64,000 bases of DNA from Actinomyces respiraculi. Its GTDB lineage: Bacteria > Actinomycetota > Actinomycetes > Actinomycetales > Actinomycetaceae. The stretch spans positions 1,488,001 to 1,552,000 of the forward strand of contig NZ_CP063989.1 of assembly GCF_014595995.2 (NCBI RefSeq), in the 5' to 3' direction. This document shows, one piece after another, positions 1-8,044 of this stretch; positions within the stretch are counted from its first letter, which is position 1; the number at the start of each line of letters is the position of its first letter. Below the pieces are notes generated by a model, which searched no databases, was not told the origin of the DNA, and saw only the letters and a list, made by a program, of their open reading frames with translations. The position numbers were made by a program, and so were the translations under genes.

Positions 1-1209
1 CTCGGTGTCGAAGGGGGTGATGGCGACGACGGGGCCGAAGATCTCCTCCTGGAAGATCCGGGCGGTAGGGGGCACGTCGGCGAAGACGGTGGCCTGGACG
101 TAGTTGCCCTTGCTCAGGTGCTCGGGTCGCGAGCCGCCGGCGACGAGGCGGGCCTCGCTCTTACCGATCTCGATGTACTCGGTGACCTTGCGGTAGTGCT
201 CGGGGTGGACGAGGGCGGCGATCTCGGTGTCGGGGTCGGAGGGCGGGCCGACGACGATCCTGCTGGCGCGCTCGGCGTAGGCGGCCACGAAGCGGTCGTA
301 GATGGGGCGCTCGACGAGGATGCGCGAGGAGGCGGTGCAGCGCTCGCCGTTGAGGGAGAACACGCCGAAGAGAGTGGAGTCGAGGGCGGCCTCGACGTCG
401 GCGTCGGCGAAGACGATGGCGGGGGACTTGCCGCCGAGCTCGAGCGACATGTGCTTCATGTGGCGCGCGCAGTTGCCGTAGATGATCTTGCCGGTGCCGA
501 GCTCTCCGGTGAAGGAGATGAGGGGCACGTCGGGGTGCTTGACCAGGGCGTCGCCGGCGGACTCGCCGAAGCCGTGGACGATGTTGAACACGCCCTCGGG
601 CACGCCCGCGCGCTCCATGATCCCGGCCCACAGCTGGGCGGAGACGGGGGTGAACTCGGCGGGCTTGAGGACCACGGTGCAGCCGGAGGCGAGCGCGGGG
701 GCGAGCTTCCAGGACTCCTGCATGAAAGGCGTGTTCCAGGGGGTGATGAGCCCGGCAACGCCCATCGGCTTGCGGTTGACGTAGTTGATCTGGCGTCCGG
801 GCATCTTGAAGGCACCGTCGACCTGGGCGACGATGAGGTCGGCGAAGAAGCGGAAGTTCTCGGCGGCGCGGTTGGCCTGGCCGCGGGCCTGGCGGATGGG
901 CAGCCCGGAGTCGAAGGACTCGATGGCGGCGAGCCCGTCGTTGAGCGCGGAGACCTCGTCGGCGATCTTGTTGAGGATGGCGGCGCGCTGGCGGGGCAGC
1001 ATGCGGGGCCAGGGGCCGGAGTCGAAGGCCTTCGTGGCGGCGGCGACGGCGGCGTCAACGTCGGCCTGCTGGCCACTGGCGCAGGTGATGTAGGGCTGGT
1101 TGGTCGTGGGCTCGATGACGTCGAAGGTCTCGCCGTTGGCGGAGTCGACGAGAGCACCGTCGATGTAGTGCTGAATCCTGTCGGGCAGGCCCGGGGGCGT
1201 GGTGGCCAA
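1..1209 (-). CDS. hpaE: Aldehyde dehydrogenase, CHMS dehydrogenase type (partial, C-terminus outside window)
   Basis: NAD(P)-dependent aldehyde dehydrogenase. The first 403 residues are in the window and roughly 90 C-terminal residues lie beyond base 1. The catalytic glutamate (LELGGKSP, about E257) and cysteine (NGERCTASSR, about C290) are both present. Full-length alignment from memory fits 5-carboxymethyl-2-hydroxymuconate semialdehyde dehydrogenase (HpaE), which oxidises the ring-cleavage product of homoprotocatechuate. The start is a TTG preceded by AGGAGG at a 5-nt distance. The same-strand FAH-RraA gene ends 35 nt upstream, so the two are probably co-transcribed. A betaine-type or other aldehyde dehydrogenase cannot be excluded, but the FAH neighbour supports the HpaE call. 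Confidence 0.75.
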   Translation of the reverse strand, partial: MATTPPGLPDRIQHYIDGALVDSANGETFDVIEPTTNQPYITCASGQQADVDAAVAAATKAFDSGPWPRMLPRQRAAILNKIADEVSALNDGLAAIESFDSGLPIRQARGQANRAAENFRFFADLIVAQVDGAFKMPGRQINYVNRKPMGVAGLITPWNTPFMQESWKLAPALASGCTVVLKPAEFTPVSAQLWAGIMERAGVPEGVFNIVHGFGESAGDALVKHPDVPLISFTGELGTGKIIYGNCARHMKHMSLELGGKSPAIVFADADVEAALDSTLFGVFSLNGERCTASSRILVERPIYDRFVAAYAERASRIVVGPPSDPDTEIAALVHPEHYRKVTEYIEIGKSEARLVAGGSRPEHLSKGNYVQATVFADVPPTARIFQEEIFGPVVAITPFDTE

Positions 1210-1243
1210 GGTGTCCTCCTGAGTGGTGGGCGGGTGGTGTGGG

Positions 1244-2722
1244 TCAGTCCTGGTTATCGCGCCAGGTCTCGTAGCGCTCGCGCCAGTGGGCGTTGAGGGG
1301 GAAGAGGCCATCGACGGGGTGACCTGCGGCGACCATCTCGGCGATGAAGACCTCCTCGTGCTCCTGCTGCTCGCTGGACTCGATGACCTCGATGACGAGG
1401 GACGGGGGGATGACGACGGCGCCGTCGTCGTCGGCAACGATGACGTCACCGGGCTGGACCGCGGTGCCGCCACAGGTGATGGTGACGTCGGTCTCCCAGG
1501 GGACGTGGACCCGGCCGAGGACGGAGGGGTGGGCACAGGCGCACATGACGGGCAGACCGACCTCGGCGACGGCGGCGGCGTCGCGCACGGCGCCGTCGGT
1601 GATGATGCCAGTGGCGCCGCGGACCTTGGCCCGCAGGGCCAGGACGTCGCCGAGGGTGCCGGCGGTGGGGATGCCGCGGGCCTCCATGACGAGGATCTCG
1701 CCCTCGCCGATGGCGTCGACGGCGCGCTTCTGGGCGTTGTAGCCGCCGCCGTGGGTCGTGAAGAGGTCAGGGCGGTAGGCGATGTAGCGCAGGGTGCGGG
1801 CGGTGCCGACCATGCGGCTTCCGGGCACGAGGGGGTGGACGCCGTCGATGGAGGTGCCGGGGTAGCCGCGTCGGCGCAGCTGGGAGGAGATGGTGGAGAC
1901 GGCCAGACGCCCCAGGCGCTCGCGCAGATCCTCGGTGAGGACGAAGGGGGCGGGGGCCGGCTCGAGGCCGGCGGCCTCGGCGCTGCCCCAGGCGTCGATG
2001 CGTTGTGTGTCGTCGGCGGCGGGCTGGGAGCCGGTGGGGCCGAGGGCGGGGCCGGCGACGACGGTGGTGGTGAGCTCGCCGGTGGTGAGGGTGGGCTCGT
2101 CGAGGCTGTAGACCTCGACGCTCACGCTCTGGCCGGGCTTCATGACGGAGGACCCCGCGGGGGTGCCGGTGAGGATGACGTCGCCGGGCTCGAGGGTCAT
2201 GACGCGCGAGAGGTCGGCGATGAAGTAGCCGAGGCTGAAGAGCATGCCGACGGTGGAGTCGTCCTGGACCGTGTTGCCGTCGACGCGTGTGCGCAGGCCG
2301 ATGCGGGTCGGGTCGAGGCGGGAGGCGTCGAGGAGGACGGGGCCGAGGGCGGTCATACCGTCGCCGGACTTGGATCGGGTGTTGGAGCCCTTGTCCGCGG
2401 CGCGCAGGTCGAGCAGGCCCATGTCGTTGCCGGCGGTGACCCAGCCGACGTGGGACCAGGCCTGCTCCTCGGTGACGTTGCGGGCGGCGGTGCCGATGAC
2501 GAGGGCGATCTCTCCCTCGAAGACGAGCAGCTCGGTGCCCTCGGGGCGTGTGACGGTGCCGGGGCCGGTGATGGAGGAGGAGGCCTTGAGGAAGTAGGAG
2601 GCTTCCGTGGGGGTGCGTCCGCGCTGGGCGGCGCGGGAGGCGTAGGACAGGTGCACCGCGATGACCTTGCCGGCGCGGTGGCCGAGGGCCTCGCTGATGA
2701 CGTCGGTGGGGGTGGTGGTCAC
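1244..2722 (-). CDS. FAH-family hydrolase/isomerase fused to RraA-like aldolase domain
   Basis: A 492-residue two-domain protein. Residues ~20-235 are a fumarylacetoacetate-hydrolase fold with the metal ligands E69-x-E71 (FEGEIALV) and an aspartate in GNDMGLLD, plus the KSGDGMTALGP loop. Residues ~290-480 are an RraA/HMG-aldolase domain with GDVLALRA and TDGAVRD (R380, D381). HpaG-type FAH enzymes decarboxylate or isomerise homoprotocatechuate intermediates, and RraA-like domains include pyruvate-releasing class II aldolases. Fusion would link two late steps of the pathway; this is inference. The usual acidic residue three after the RD pair is alanine here, so aldolase activity is uncertain. 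The start is GTG after AAGGAG; longer upstream reading has no coding character. Confidence 0.8.
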   Translation of the reverse strand: MTTTPTDVISEALGHRAGKVIAVHLSYASRAAQRGRTPTEASYFLKASSSITGPGTVTRPEGTELLVFEGEIALVIGTAARNVTEEQAWSHVGWVTAGNDMGLLDLRAADKGSNTRSKSGDGMTALGPVLLDASRLDPTRIGLRTRVDGNTVQDDSTVGMLFSLGYFIADLSRVMTLEPGDVILTGTPAGSSVMKPGQSVSVEVYSLDEPTLTTGELTTTVVAGPALGPTGSQPAADDTQRIDAWGSAEAAGLEPAPAPFVLTEDLRERLGRLAVSTISSQLRRRGYPGTSIDGVHPLVPGSRMVGTARTLRYIAYRPDLFTTHGGGYNAQKRAVDAIGEGEILVMEARGIPTAGTLGDVLALRAKVRGATGIITDGAVRDAAAVAEVGLPVMCACAHPSVLGRVHVPWETDVTITCGGTAVQPGDVIVADDDGAVVIPPSLVIEVIESSEQQEHEEVFIAEMVAAGHPVDGLFPLNAHWRERYETWRDNQD

Positions 2723-3019
2723 GGGCTGCTCCTTGCTGAGGTCTGGCGGTGTTCTGGCTGAGACTGCTGAGGACTGGCTGGGGTGTATGGCCGTTGGGTC
2801 CCTGTGGGCTGCGTTGTCGCTGGCGGGCCGCCGGGAGAACCGTATATGAGATCGTATACGATGTCTGCTAGAATCATGACCCAGGTCACGGGATCTGTCA
2901 ACATCTCTTCTAAGATCCCCACAGACCGATCGAGATCGCCACACACAACCTCGTGTTTTGGGCACGGGACGGGACTTGGCCGGGACCGGTGCCCGGCAGG
3001 ACGTCAAAGGAGAAGTCAC
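2723..3019. promoter_or_regulatory. Divergent control region between FAH-RraA and gabD-like genes
   Basis: This 297-bp intergenic stretch drives genes in both directions. It is AT-richer than its surroundings near 2840-2880. It contains a perfect 12-bp palindrome, ATCGTATACGAT, at 2851-2862. Palindromes with a GTATAC core are typical targets of FadR-type GntR regulators of catabolic operons, so a regulator outside the window probably binds here (inference). A TAGAAT hexamer at 2869-2874 could be a -10 box for the rightward genes, but no good -35 is visible. The rightward gene has AAAGGAG at 3006-3012. Confidence 0.5.
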
Positions 3020-4513
3020 ATGGACCACACGACCATCCAGGAGGCGGTCGCCGACCTCCTCAGCCGTATCCCCACCGGGATCTTCCTCAACGGCGAGTTC
3101 ACCGAGTCCTCCTCCGGTGAGTGCTTCGACGTCCTCAACCCCGCCACGGGGGAGGTCCTGGCCACGGTCGCGAGCGCCACCTCCGAGGACGCCGCCGCCG
3201 CCATGGACCAGGCCGCGGCCGCCCAGCTGACCTGGCAGTTCACCTCCCCGCGCGAGCGCTCCGAGATCCTGCGCCGCGCCTTCGAGCTGGCCACCACCAC
3301 CTACCGCGCGGACCTGGCCCTGCTCATGACCCTGGAGATGGGCAAGCCCCTGGCCCAGGCCGACGCCGAGGTCACCTACGGCGCTGAGTTCCTGCGCTGG
3401 TTCGCCGAGGAGGCCGTGCGTGTGCGCGGCGACTACTTCCGTGTCCCCGAGGGTCACCTCCAGGCCGTCGTCGTGCGTCGGCCCGTCGGCCCGTGCCTGC
3501 TCATCACCCCGTGGAACTTTCCGCTGGCCATGGCCACCCGCAAGGCCGGCCCGGCGCTCGCCGCCGGGAACGTCGCTATTCTCAAGCCCTCGAAGGACAC
3601 GCCGCTGACCTCCTTGTTCTTCGCCAAGATCATGGCTGAGGCGGGGCTGCCCGCCGGGGTCCTGTCCGTCCTGCCCTCCGAGCGCAACCGCGAGATCACC
3701 GGCCCGCTCATCCAGGACCCGCGCCTGCGCAAGGTCTCCTTCACTGGTTCCACCCCCGTGGGCCGGGCGCTGCTCAAGGAAGCGGCCGACAACGTCCTGC
3801 GCACCTCCATGGAGCTGGGCGGCAACGCGCCCTTCATCGTCTTCGAGGACGCGGACCTCGACGCCGCCGTCGCCGCGGCTCTTGTGACGAAGATGCGCAA
3901 CATGGGCCAGGCCTGCAACGCCTCCGACCACTTCCTCGTCCACGAGTCGGTGAGCGAGGAGTTCGGCCGCCGCCTGGCCGAGGCCCTGGAGGCCCAGCGC
4001 GTGGGCGACGGCACGCAGAAGGGCGTGGACATCGGCCCGCTCGTCTCGGCCCGTCAGCGCGACGCCATCGCCGCCATGGTGGACGGGGCGCTGGCCGCTG
4101 GGGCCAGGGCGCTCACCGGTGGCCGCGTGCCCGAGGGGCCGGGCTTCTTCTACCCGCCGACGGTCCTGGTCGACGTCGACCCGCGCACCGACATCATCCG
4201 CGAGGAGATCTTCGGGCCCGTGGCCCCCATCGTGCCTTTTTCACGTGAGGAGGAGGTCATCGCCCTGGCCAACGATGACTCCGTGGGCCTGAGCGCCTAC
4301 GTCCACACCAGGGACATGAACCGCGTGATGCGCCTGGCCGAGCGCCTGGAGTTCGGCATGATCGGCGTCAACTCGGCGACGATCTCCAACGCCGCAGCGC
4401 CCTTCGGCGGCGTCAAGCAGTCTGGCATGGGCCGTGAGGGCGGCAAGGAGGGCATCGAGGACTACCTCGAGACCGTCTACGTCGGTATGCCCGCCCCCAG
4501 CTTCCTGCCCTGA
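3020..4513 (+). CDS. gabD: Aldehyde dehydrogenase, succinate-semialdehyde type
   Basis: A 497-residue NAD(P)-dependent aldehyde dehydrogenase with ITPWNFPLAM, the catalytic glutamate E265 (MELGGNAPF) and the catalytic cysteine C299 (GQACNAS). The C-terminal GGVKQSGMGREGG segment resembles GabD succinate-semialdehyde dehydrogenases. The residues around the cysteine (NASDHF in place of the common ANR/ANN) differ from classical GabD, so the substrate is not certain. Succinate semialdehyde is the expected product of the homoprotocatechuate pathway encoded on the other side of the shared promoter region, which supports the call. AAAGGAG lies 7 nt before the ATG. putP follows 115 nt downstream on the same strand. 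Confidence 0.75.
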   Translation: MDHTTIQEAVADLLSRIPTGIFLNGEFTESSSGECFDVLNPATGEVLATVASATSEDAAAAMDQAAAAQLTWQFTSPRERSEILRRAFELATTTYRADLALLMTLEMGKPLAQADAEVTYGAEFLRWFAEEAVRVRGDYFRVPEGHLQAVVVRRPVGPCLLITPWNFPLAMATRKAGPALAAGNVAILKPSKDTPLTSLFFAKIMAEAGLPAGVLSVLPSERNREITGPLIQDPRLRKVSFTGSTPVGRALLKEAADNVLRTSMELGGNAPFIVFEDADLDAAVAAALVTKMRNMGQACNASDHFLVHESVSEEFGRRLAEALEAQRVGDGTQKGVDIGPLVSARQRDAIAAMVDGALAAGARALTGGRVPEGPGFFYPPTVLVDVDPRTDIIREEIFGPVAPIVPFSREEEVIALANDDSVGLSAYVHTRDMNRVMRLAERLEFGMIGVNSATISNAAAPFGGVKQSGMGREGGKEGIEDYLETVYVGMPAPSFLP

Positions 4514-4586
4514 TCCGGCCGGGCCCGTGGACGGGTGCTGGTGGCCATGGCCAGACATCCGCGCGAGGCCGTCATATTCCTGAACG

Positions 4587-4616
4587 CTCCCCAACTCCCC
4601 AACTCCCCAACTCCCC
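4587..4616. repeat. 8-bp tandem repeat (CTCCCCAA x 3.75) before putP
   Basis: Three full copies and one partial copy of CTCCCCAA lie directly before the putP ribosome-binding site (GCAGGAGG, 4617-4624). Gain or loss of units would change the length of the 5' leader of putP. Such simple-sequence repeats can vary by slipped-strand mispairing. Confidence 0.85.
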
Positions 4617-4628
4617 GCAGGAGGACTC

Positions 4629-6122
4629 ATGACAGTAACGACGTTCCAGGCCATGGCGATGATCATCTACTTCATCGCGATGCTTGCCATTGGATGGTGG
4701 GCCTACGGGCGCAATGACGACTTTGACGACTACATGCTCGCCGGGCGCGGGCTCGGCCCCGTCGTCACGGCGCTGTCCGCGGGCGCCTCCGACATGTCGG
4801 GGTGGCTGCTCATGGGCCTGCCCGGGGCCCTGTACATCACGGGCATCGTTGAGGGATGGATCGCCGTCGGACTGACGGTTGGGGCCTGGCTCAACTGGCG
4901 GTATGTAGCCCCGCGTCTGCGCACGTACACGGAGGTGGCCGGCAATTCCATCACCGTGCCGTCCTTCCTCGACAACCGCCTGCACGATGCGAGCCACCTG
5001 CTGCGCTGGGCCAGTGGTCTCATCATCCTCGTCTTCTTCACCTTCTACGTCTCCAGCGGCATGGTCTCCGGCGGCTACTTCTTCGAGTCCTCCTTCGGCA
5101 TGGACTACCGTCTGGGGCTGGCCCTTGTCGCCGGGATCACGGTGATCTACACGCTCGTGGGCGGCTTCCTCGCCGTGTCCTACACGGACCTCGTCCAGGG
5201 GCTCATGATGGTCGCGGCGCTGCTGGCCGTGCCGATCGTGGGCGTCATCCACCTCGGGGGAGTGGGGGCCACTCTGGAGGCGGTGGCCGCCGTCGACCCC
5301 GACTACTGGGCTGTCGTTGGGCCCTCCACCTCACTGCTTGGCATCATCTCGGCGCTGGCCTGGGGGTTGGGCTACTTCGGCCAGCCCCACATCATCGTGC
5401 GCTTCATGGCGATGCGCTCGCCCCAGGAGGCGAAGGCGGGCCGCCGGGTGGGCATCGGCTGGATGCTGTTCGCCTGTGCGGGCGCTGCGGGTACGGCCGT
5501 CGTCGGTGTGGCCGTCTACCAGCGTGACGGTGGGGCGCTGGCCAACCCTGAAACCGTGTTCATCAGCCTCGGCCAGATGCTCTTCCACCCCTTCGTCGCG
5601 GGCTTCATGCTCGCCGCGATCCTGGCCGCCATCATGTCCACAGTCGCCAGCCAGCTGCTCGTGACCTCCTCGGCCCTCATCGAGGACCTGTACCTCCAGG
5701 TGACCAAGCGGGAGGTCTCTCAGCGCCGACTGGTGATGTACTCGCGCTTCTCCGTGCTGCTGGTCGCCGTCGTTGCCGCGGCGATGGCGTGGTCCCCCAA
5801 TGACACGATCCTTGCGCTTGTGGCCTTCGCCTGGGCGGGCTTTGGCGCCTCCTTCGGCCCCACCGTGCTGCTGGCCCTGTACTGGAAGCGGCTGACCCCC
5901 GCCGGGGCTCTGGCCGGGATGGTGACGGGCGCGGCTGTCGTCATGCTGTGGGGCAATCTCGATGGTGGCGTCTTCGACCTGTACGAGATCTTGCCCGGCT
6001 TTGTTGCCAACATTGCGGTCGCCGTCGGCCTGTCCCTAGTGGGCGCGCCCGATCCTGCCGTCGAGGCGGAGTTCGACGAGGCCGTTGCCGTCGCCAACGG
6101 CACGGCGTCGCTGGAGTACTGA
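4629..6122 (+). CDS. putP: Sodium/proline symporter PutP
   Basis: A 497-residue member of the solute:sodium symporter family with about 12-13 membrane helices. The family signatures ASDMSGWLLMGLPGA (helix II, sodium and proline binding) and STVASQLLVTSSALIEDLY are present, and the length matches PutP (about 500). It imports L-proline with Na+ across the cytoplasmic membrane. The start ATG follows GCAGGAGG. It is downstream of and co-directional with the gabD-like gene. No proline-degradation gene is nearby, so import could serve osmoprotection as much as catabolism. Confidence 0.9.
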   Translation: MTVTTFQAMAMIIYFIAMLAIGWWAYGRNDDFDDYMLAGRGLGPVVTALSAGASDMSGWLLMGLPGALYITGIVEGWIAVGLTVGAWLNWRYVAPRLRTYTEVAGNSITVPSFLDNRLHDASHLLRWASGLIILVFFTFYVSSGMVSGGYFFESSFGMDYRLGLALVAGITVIYTLVGGFLAVSYTDLVQGLMMVAALLAVPIVGVIHLGGVGATLEAVAAVDPDYWAVVGPSTSLLGIISALAWGLGYFGQPHIIVRFMAMRSPQEAKAGRRVGIGWMLFACAGAAGTAVVGVAVYQRDGGALANPETVFISLGQMLFHPFVAGFMLAAILAAIMSTVASQLLVTSSALIEDLYLQVTKREVSQRRLVMYSRFSVLLVAVVAAAMAWSPNDTILALVAFAWAGFGASFGPTVLLALYWKRLTPAGALAGMVTGAAVVMLWGNLDGGVFDLYEILPGFVANIAVAVGLSLVGAPDPAVEAEFDEAVAVANGTASLEY

Positions 6123-6249
6123 CGGCGCACGCGACGCGGCTCGGTTGGTTCATTGTGTCGGTGGTGGGTCAGACTGCGACTGTGCCGCCCGACCGCGCAG
6201 CGAATCGACGGCGAGGACTGGTTGTGAGCGGACATACTGAGCGTGCAGA

Positions 6250-7250
6250 GTTGCACCGTGCGATCCCCGACGTTCTGAAGAGCCGGTTTGACCCCAGCAG
6301 AGTTCTCGATGTGTGCGTTCAAGCCGGCCACGTCAATGAACCCGCAGGCCGTCGCAGACCATGAGGAGCACATCGGTGACGCCGCGGCTTTTTCAGCCTG
6401 GTCAGACAGGCGGACCGGAGCTTTGCCGGACAGGCGGACCAGAGCTTTGCCGGACAGGCGGACCAGAGCTTTGCCGGCCCGCCGTCGCCGTTGCCGGGCC
6501 GGATGCCCACGATGTCCTTGCGTCCCTCGAGACCGACGCCGACCGTGGCGTGGCAGGGCTGGTCACGGACCCGCCCATCCCTGAGTTTGACCACGATCGC
6601 GCCGATGAGTACCGCCGCGTAGACCGGCCCCAAGGAGCGGCTCATCCAGGTGTTCATCTCGTCGATGACGCGGCCGGTGACCCGGCTGATCGTGTCCTTG
6701 CCGACGCTGGTGCCACACATCTCGGCGAGGCGGGCGGCGATCTCCCCGCCCGTCAGCCCCTTCGCCAACAGCGACAGCACCGCGGCGCCCCTGCCCGGCA
6801 AGCGGTGTCGGCGCTTGTTGACCAGCTGCGGCTCGGAGGCTCCGTCACGGTCCCGCGGGACCTCGATCTGGATGGCACCGACGCTGTCGGTGACGACCGT
6901 CTTCGAGCGGGCGCCGTTGCGGGAGCTGCCCGAGCCGCGGCCCACGGGGCCGTGCGTGTCACACCCCAGTTACTCGTCCATCTCTTCGTCCAGAGCCGCC
7001 TCGACAGCTCAGGCGGCCAACGCCTTCAGCAGCCCGTCAGGGCGAGTCAGGGCGGTACCCGTGTCCCTGGCCTGACGCACCACCTGGGCGACGACGTCCC
7101 ACTGGGCGCGGTCCAGCCCGGCCGACCCCTCCGGTGGTGGTGCTGGGGCCACAGCCTCCAGCCTGGCCGCCCCCCACGAACGACGAGCCGGTGCTGGTTG
7201 TCGCCTCGATCACCATGACTCCTCCCGCCCCGTCGGACGACGGAGCCACC
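6250..7250 (-). pseudogene. IS256-family (mutator type) transposase, degraded
   Basis: Pieces of a mutator-type transposase can be read on the minus strand: DRAQWDVVAQVVRQA, then GLLKALAA-stop-AVEAALDEEMDE-stop-LGCDTHGPVGRG, then KTVVTDSVGAIQIEVPRDRD, AKGLTGGEIAARLAEM and VYAAVLIGAIVVKLRDGRV. Two in-frame stops, a triplicated 24-bp segment and a frameshift before VTDVLLMVCDGL break it. The sequence after VCDGL no longer resembles the family, so the C-terminal third with part of the catalytic domain is missing. It cannot encode an active enzyme. The left limit is approximate. Confidence 0.85.
6407..6477. repeat. 24-bp triplicated segment inside the transposase remnant
   Basis: Three consecutive copies of a 24-bp unit (core GGACCAGAGCTTTGCCGG) sit inside the IS256 remnant. 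On the minus strand they encode the in-frame repeat PAKLWSAC. The first copy differs by one base. Intact IS256 transposases do not have this repeat, so it is a local tandem duplication that arose after decay began. Confidence 0.9.
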
Positions 7251-7275
7251 TACACCATTTCTCTGACAGACCCAC
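7250..7275. mobile_element. Probable terminal end of the IS256-family element
   Basis: CTACACCATTTCTCTGACAG, just upstream of the transposase remnant's N-terminus, resembles the ACACCATTT...GACAGA ends of actinobacterial IS256-family elements. The opposite end was not found, which agrees with the loss of the transposase C-terminus. This assignment is from memory of family ends. Confidence 0.4.
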
Positions 7276-8009
7276 CCCTCCTTGTGTTCCCGGGTGTGGT
7301 GGACGCAAAGGCGGGCCCGGTCGGGCTTGGTTGAGTGCGGCGGGCTTGGTTAAGTGGGGCTGGAGTCCGTCGCGGCCCATGGAGGACTCGACTACTGGCG
7401 TCGATCTCGTTCCTCAGGTTCTGATCTCGTTCCCCGGGAGTCGATCTCGTCCCTTGAACGAACGAGGTCGAGCGCTGGGGAACGAGATGGACGGGCGGGG
7501 AACGAGATGGACGGGCGGTGATCCCGTGTCGCCTGTCGCGCCCGCCGACGCGCTGGGCGGGGCGGCGGGCGCTTTTGAACATCGTGATGCGCTTGTCGAA
7601 CATCTGGTTGCCATGAGCCTGGTGGGAGCTTGGCGGTTGTGCTGGGGCGAGGCGTCTCCCGGCCGCTGGTCGCAGCCAACCCGCACGAGGGCCGCCCGGG
7701 CGGGGGTTGTCTGGGTGGGTCTGGTGGGTGAGGCCAGAACCAGTCTGATTGCTCGTCGTCTGCGTTTTGTGAGGGTGCGGGTGTCGCGCGGGCGGTGCAG
7801 GAGCGGGTGCCGCCTGGGGTAGCGCACCGCACGCACGTGCAGCTGGCCACGGACATCGACCGTGCTCGGGCGGTGTCATGTCTCAGGAATGGCTTCAAGG
7901 GGCTTGGTGTGCAAGGACAAGCTCGGTGCCTGTCCTGCCTGGAGCAGATGAGACGGCAGCCAGGGCGATGGTGGTTCCGGACCCGGAAGACACAGAGAGA
8001 AACAAACCA
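7276..8009. other. Non-coding stretch between the IS remnant and the TetR gene
   Basis: No reading frame here has recognisable family similarity or a convincing start. The stretch holds the six-site symmetric array at 7403-7509 and, beyond it, about 500 bp with no feature I can support. Proximity to the IS remnant suggests it is leftover accessory DNA. Confidence 0.6.
7403..7509. repeat. Symmetric array of six 10-bp sites at 20-bp spacing
   Basis: GATCTCGTTC occurs at 7403, 7423 and 7443 (the last ends CC), exactly 20 bp apart. Its reverse complement GAACGAGATS occurs at 7460 (one mismatch), 7480 and 7500, again exactly 20 bp apart. All three forward/reverse pairs share one centre of symmetry at 7456. 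The two outer inverted units are also repeated as a 20-bp direct repeat. Twenty bp is about two helical turns, so a protein could bind every copy on one face, or a transcript could fold into a nested hairpin. Confidence 0.9.
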
Positions 8010-8044
8010 TTGCACGGTGTGCAAGCAAGTGTTACTCTTAGTGC
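8010..8044 (+). promoter_or_regulatory. Leaderless promoter and operator of the TetR gene
   Basis: TTGCAC (8010-8015), a 17-bp spacer and TACTCT (8033-8038) form a well-spaced promoter whose transcript should begin at or next to the ATG at 8045. The -35 box is the left half of a perfect palindrome, TTGCAC-GGT-GTGCAA (8010-8024). That is the expected layout for autorepression by the TetR protein. The MMPL exporter could be controlled from the same site by read-through. Confidence 0.65.

Noticed and set aside
118..1296. Long plus-strand open frames opposite the first aldehyde dehydrogenase
   Set aside because: High-G+C DNA leaves long open frames on the opposite strand. The minus strand has the full family motifs and a ribosome site.
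1244..2722. RraA domain as an RNase E regulator
   Set aside because: The domain is fused to a catabolic FAH enzyme and lies among aldehyde dehydrogenases, so a metabolic aldolase-type role fits better.
2723..3943. A longer N-terminus for the FAH-RraA protein reaching into the gabD gene
   Set aside because: The extension is antisense to a clear dehydrogenase and includes the divergent promoter; the GTG at 2722 has a ribosome site.
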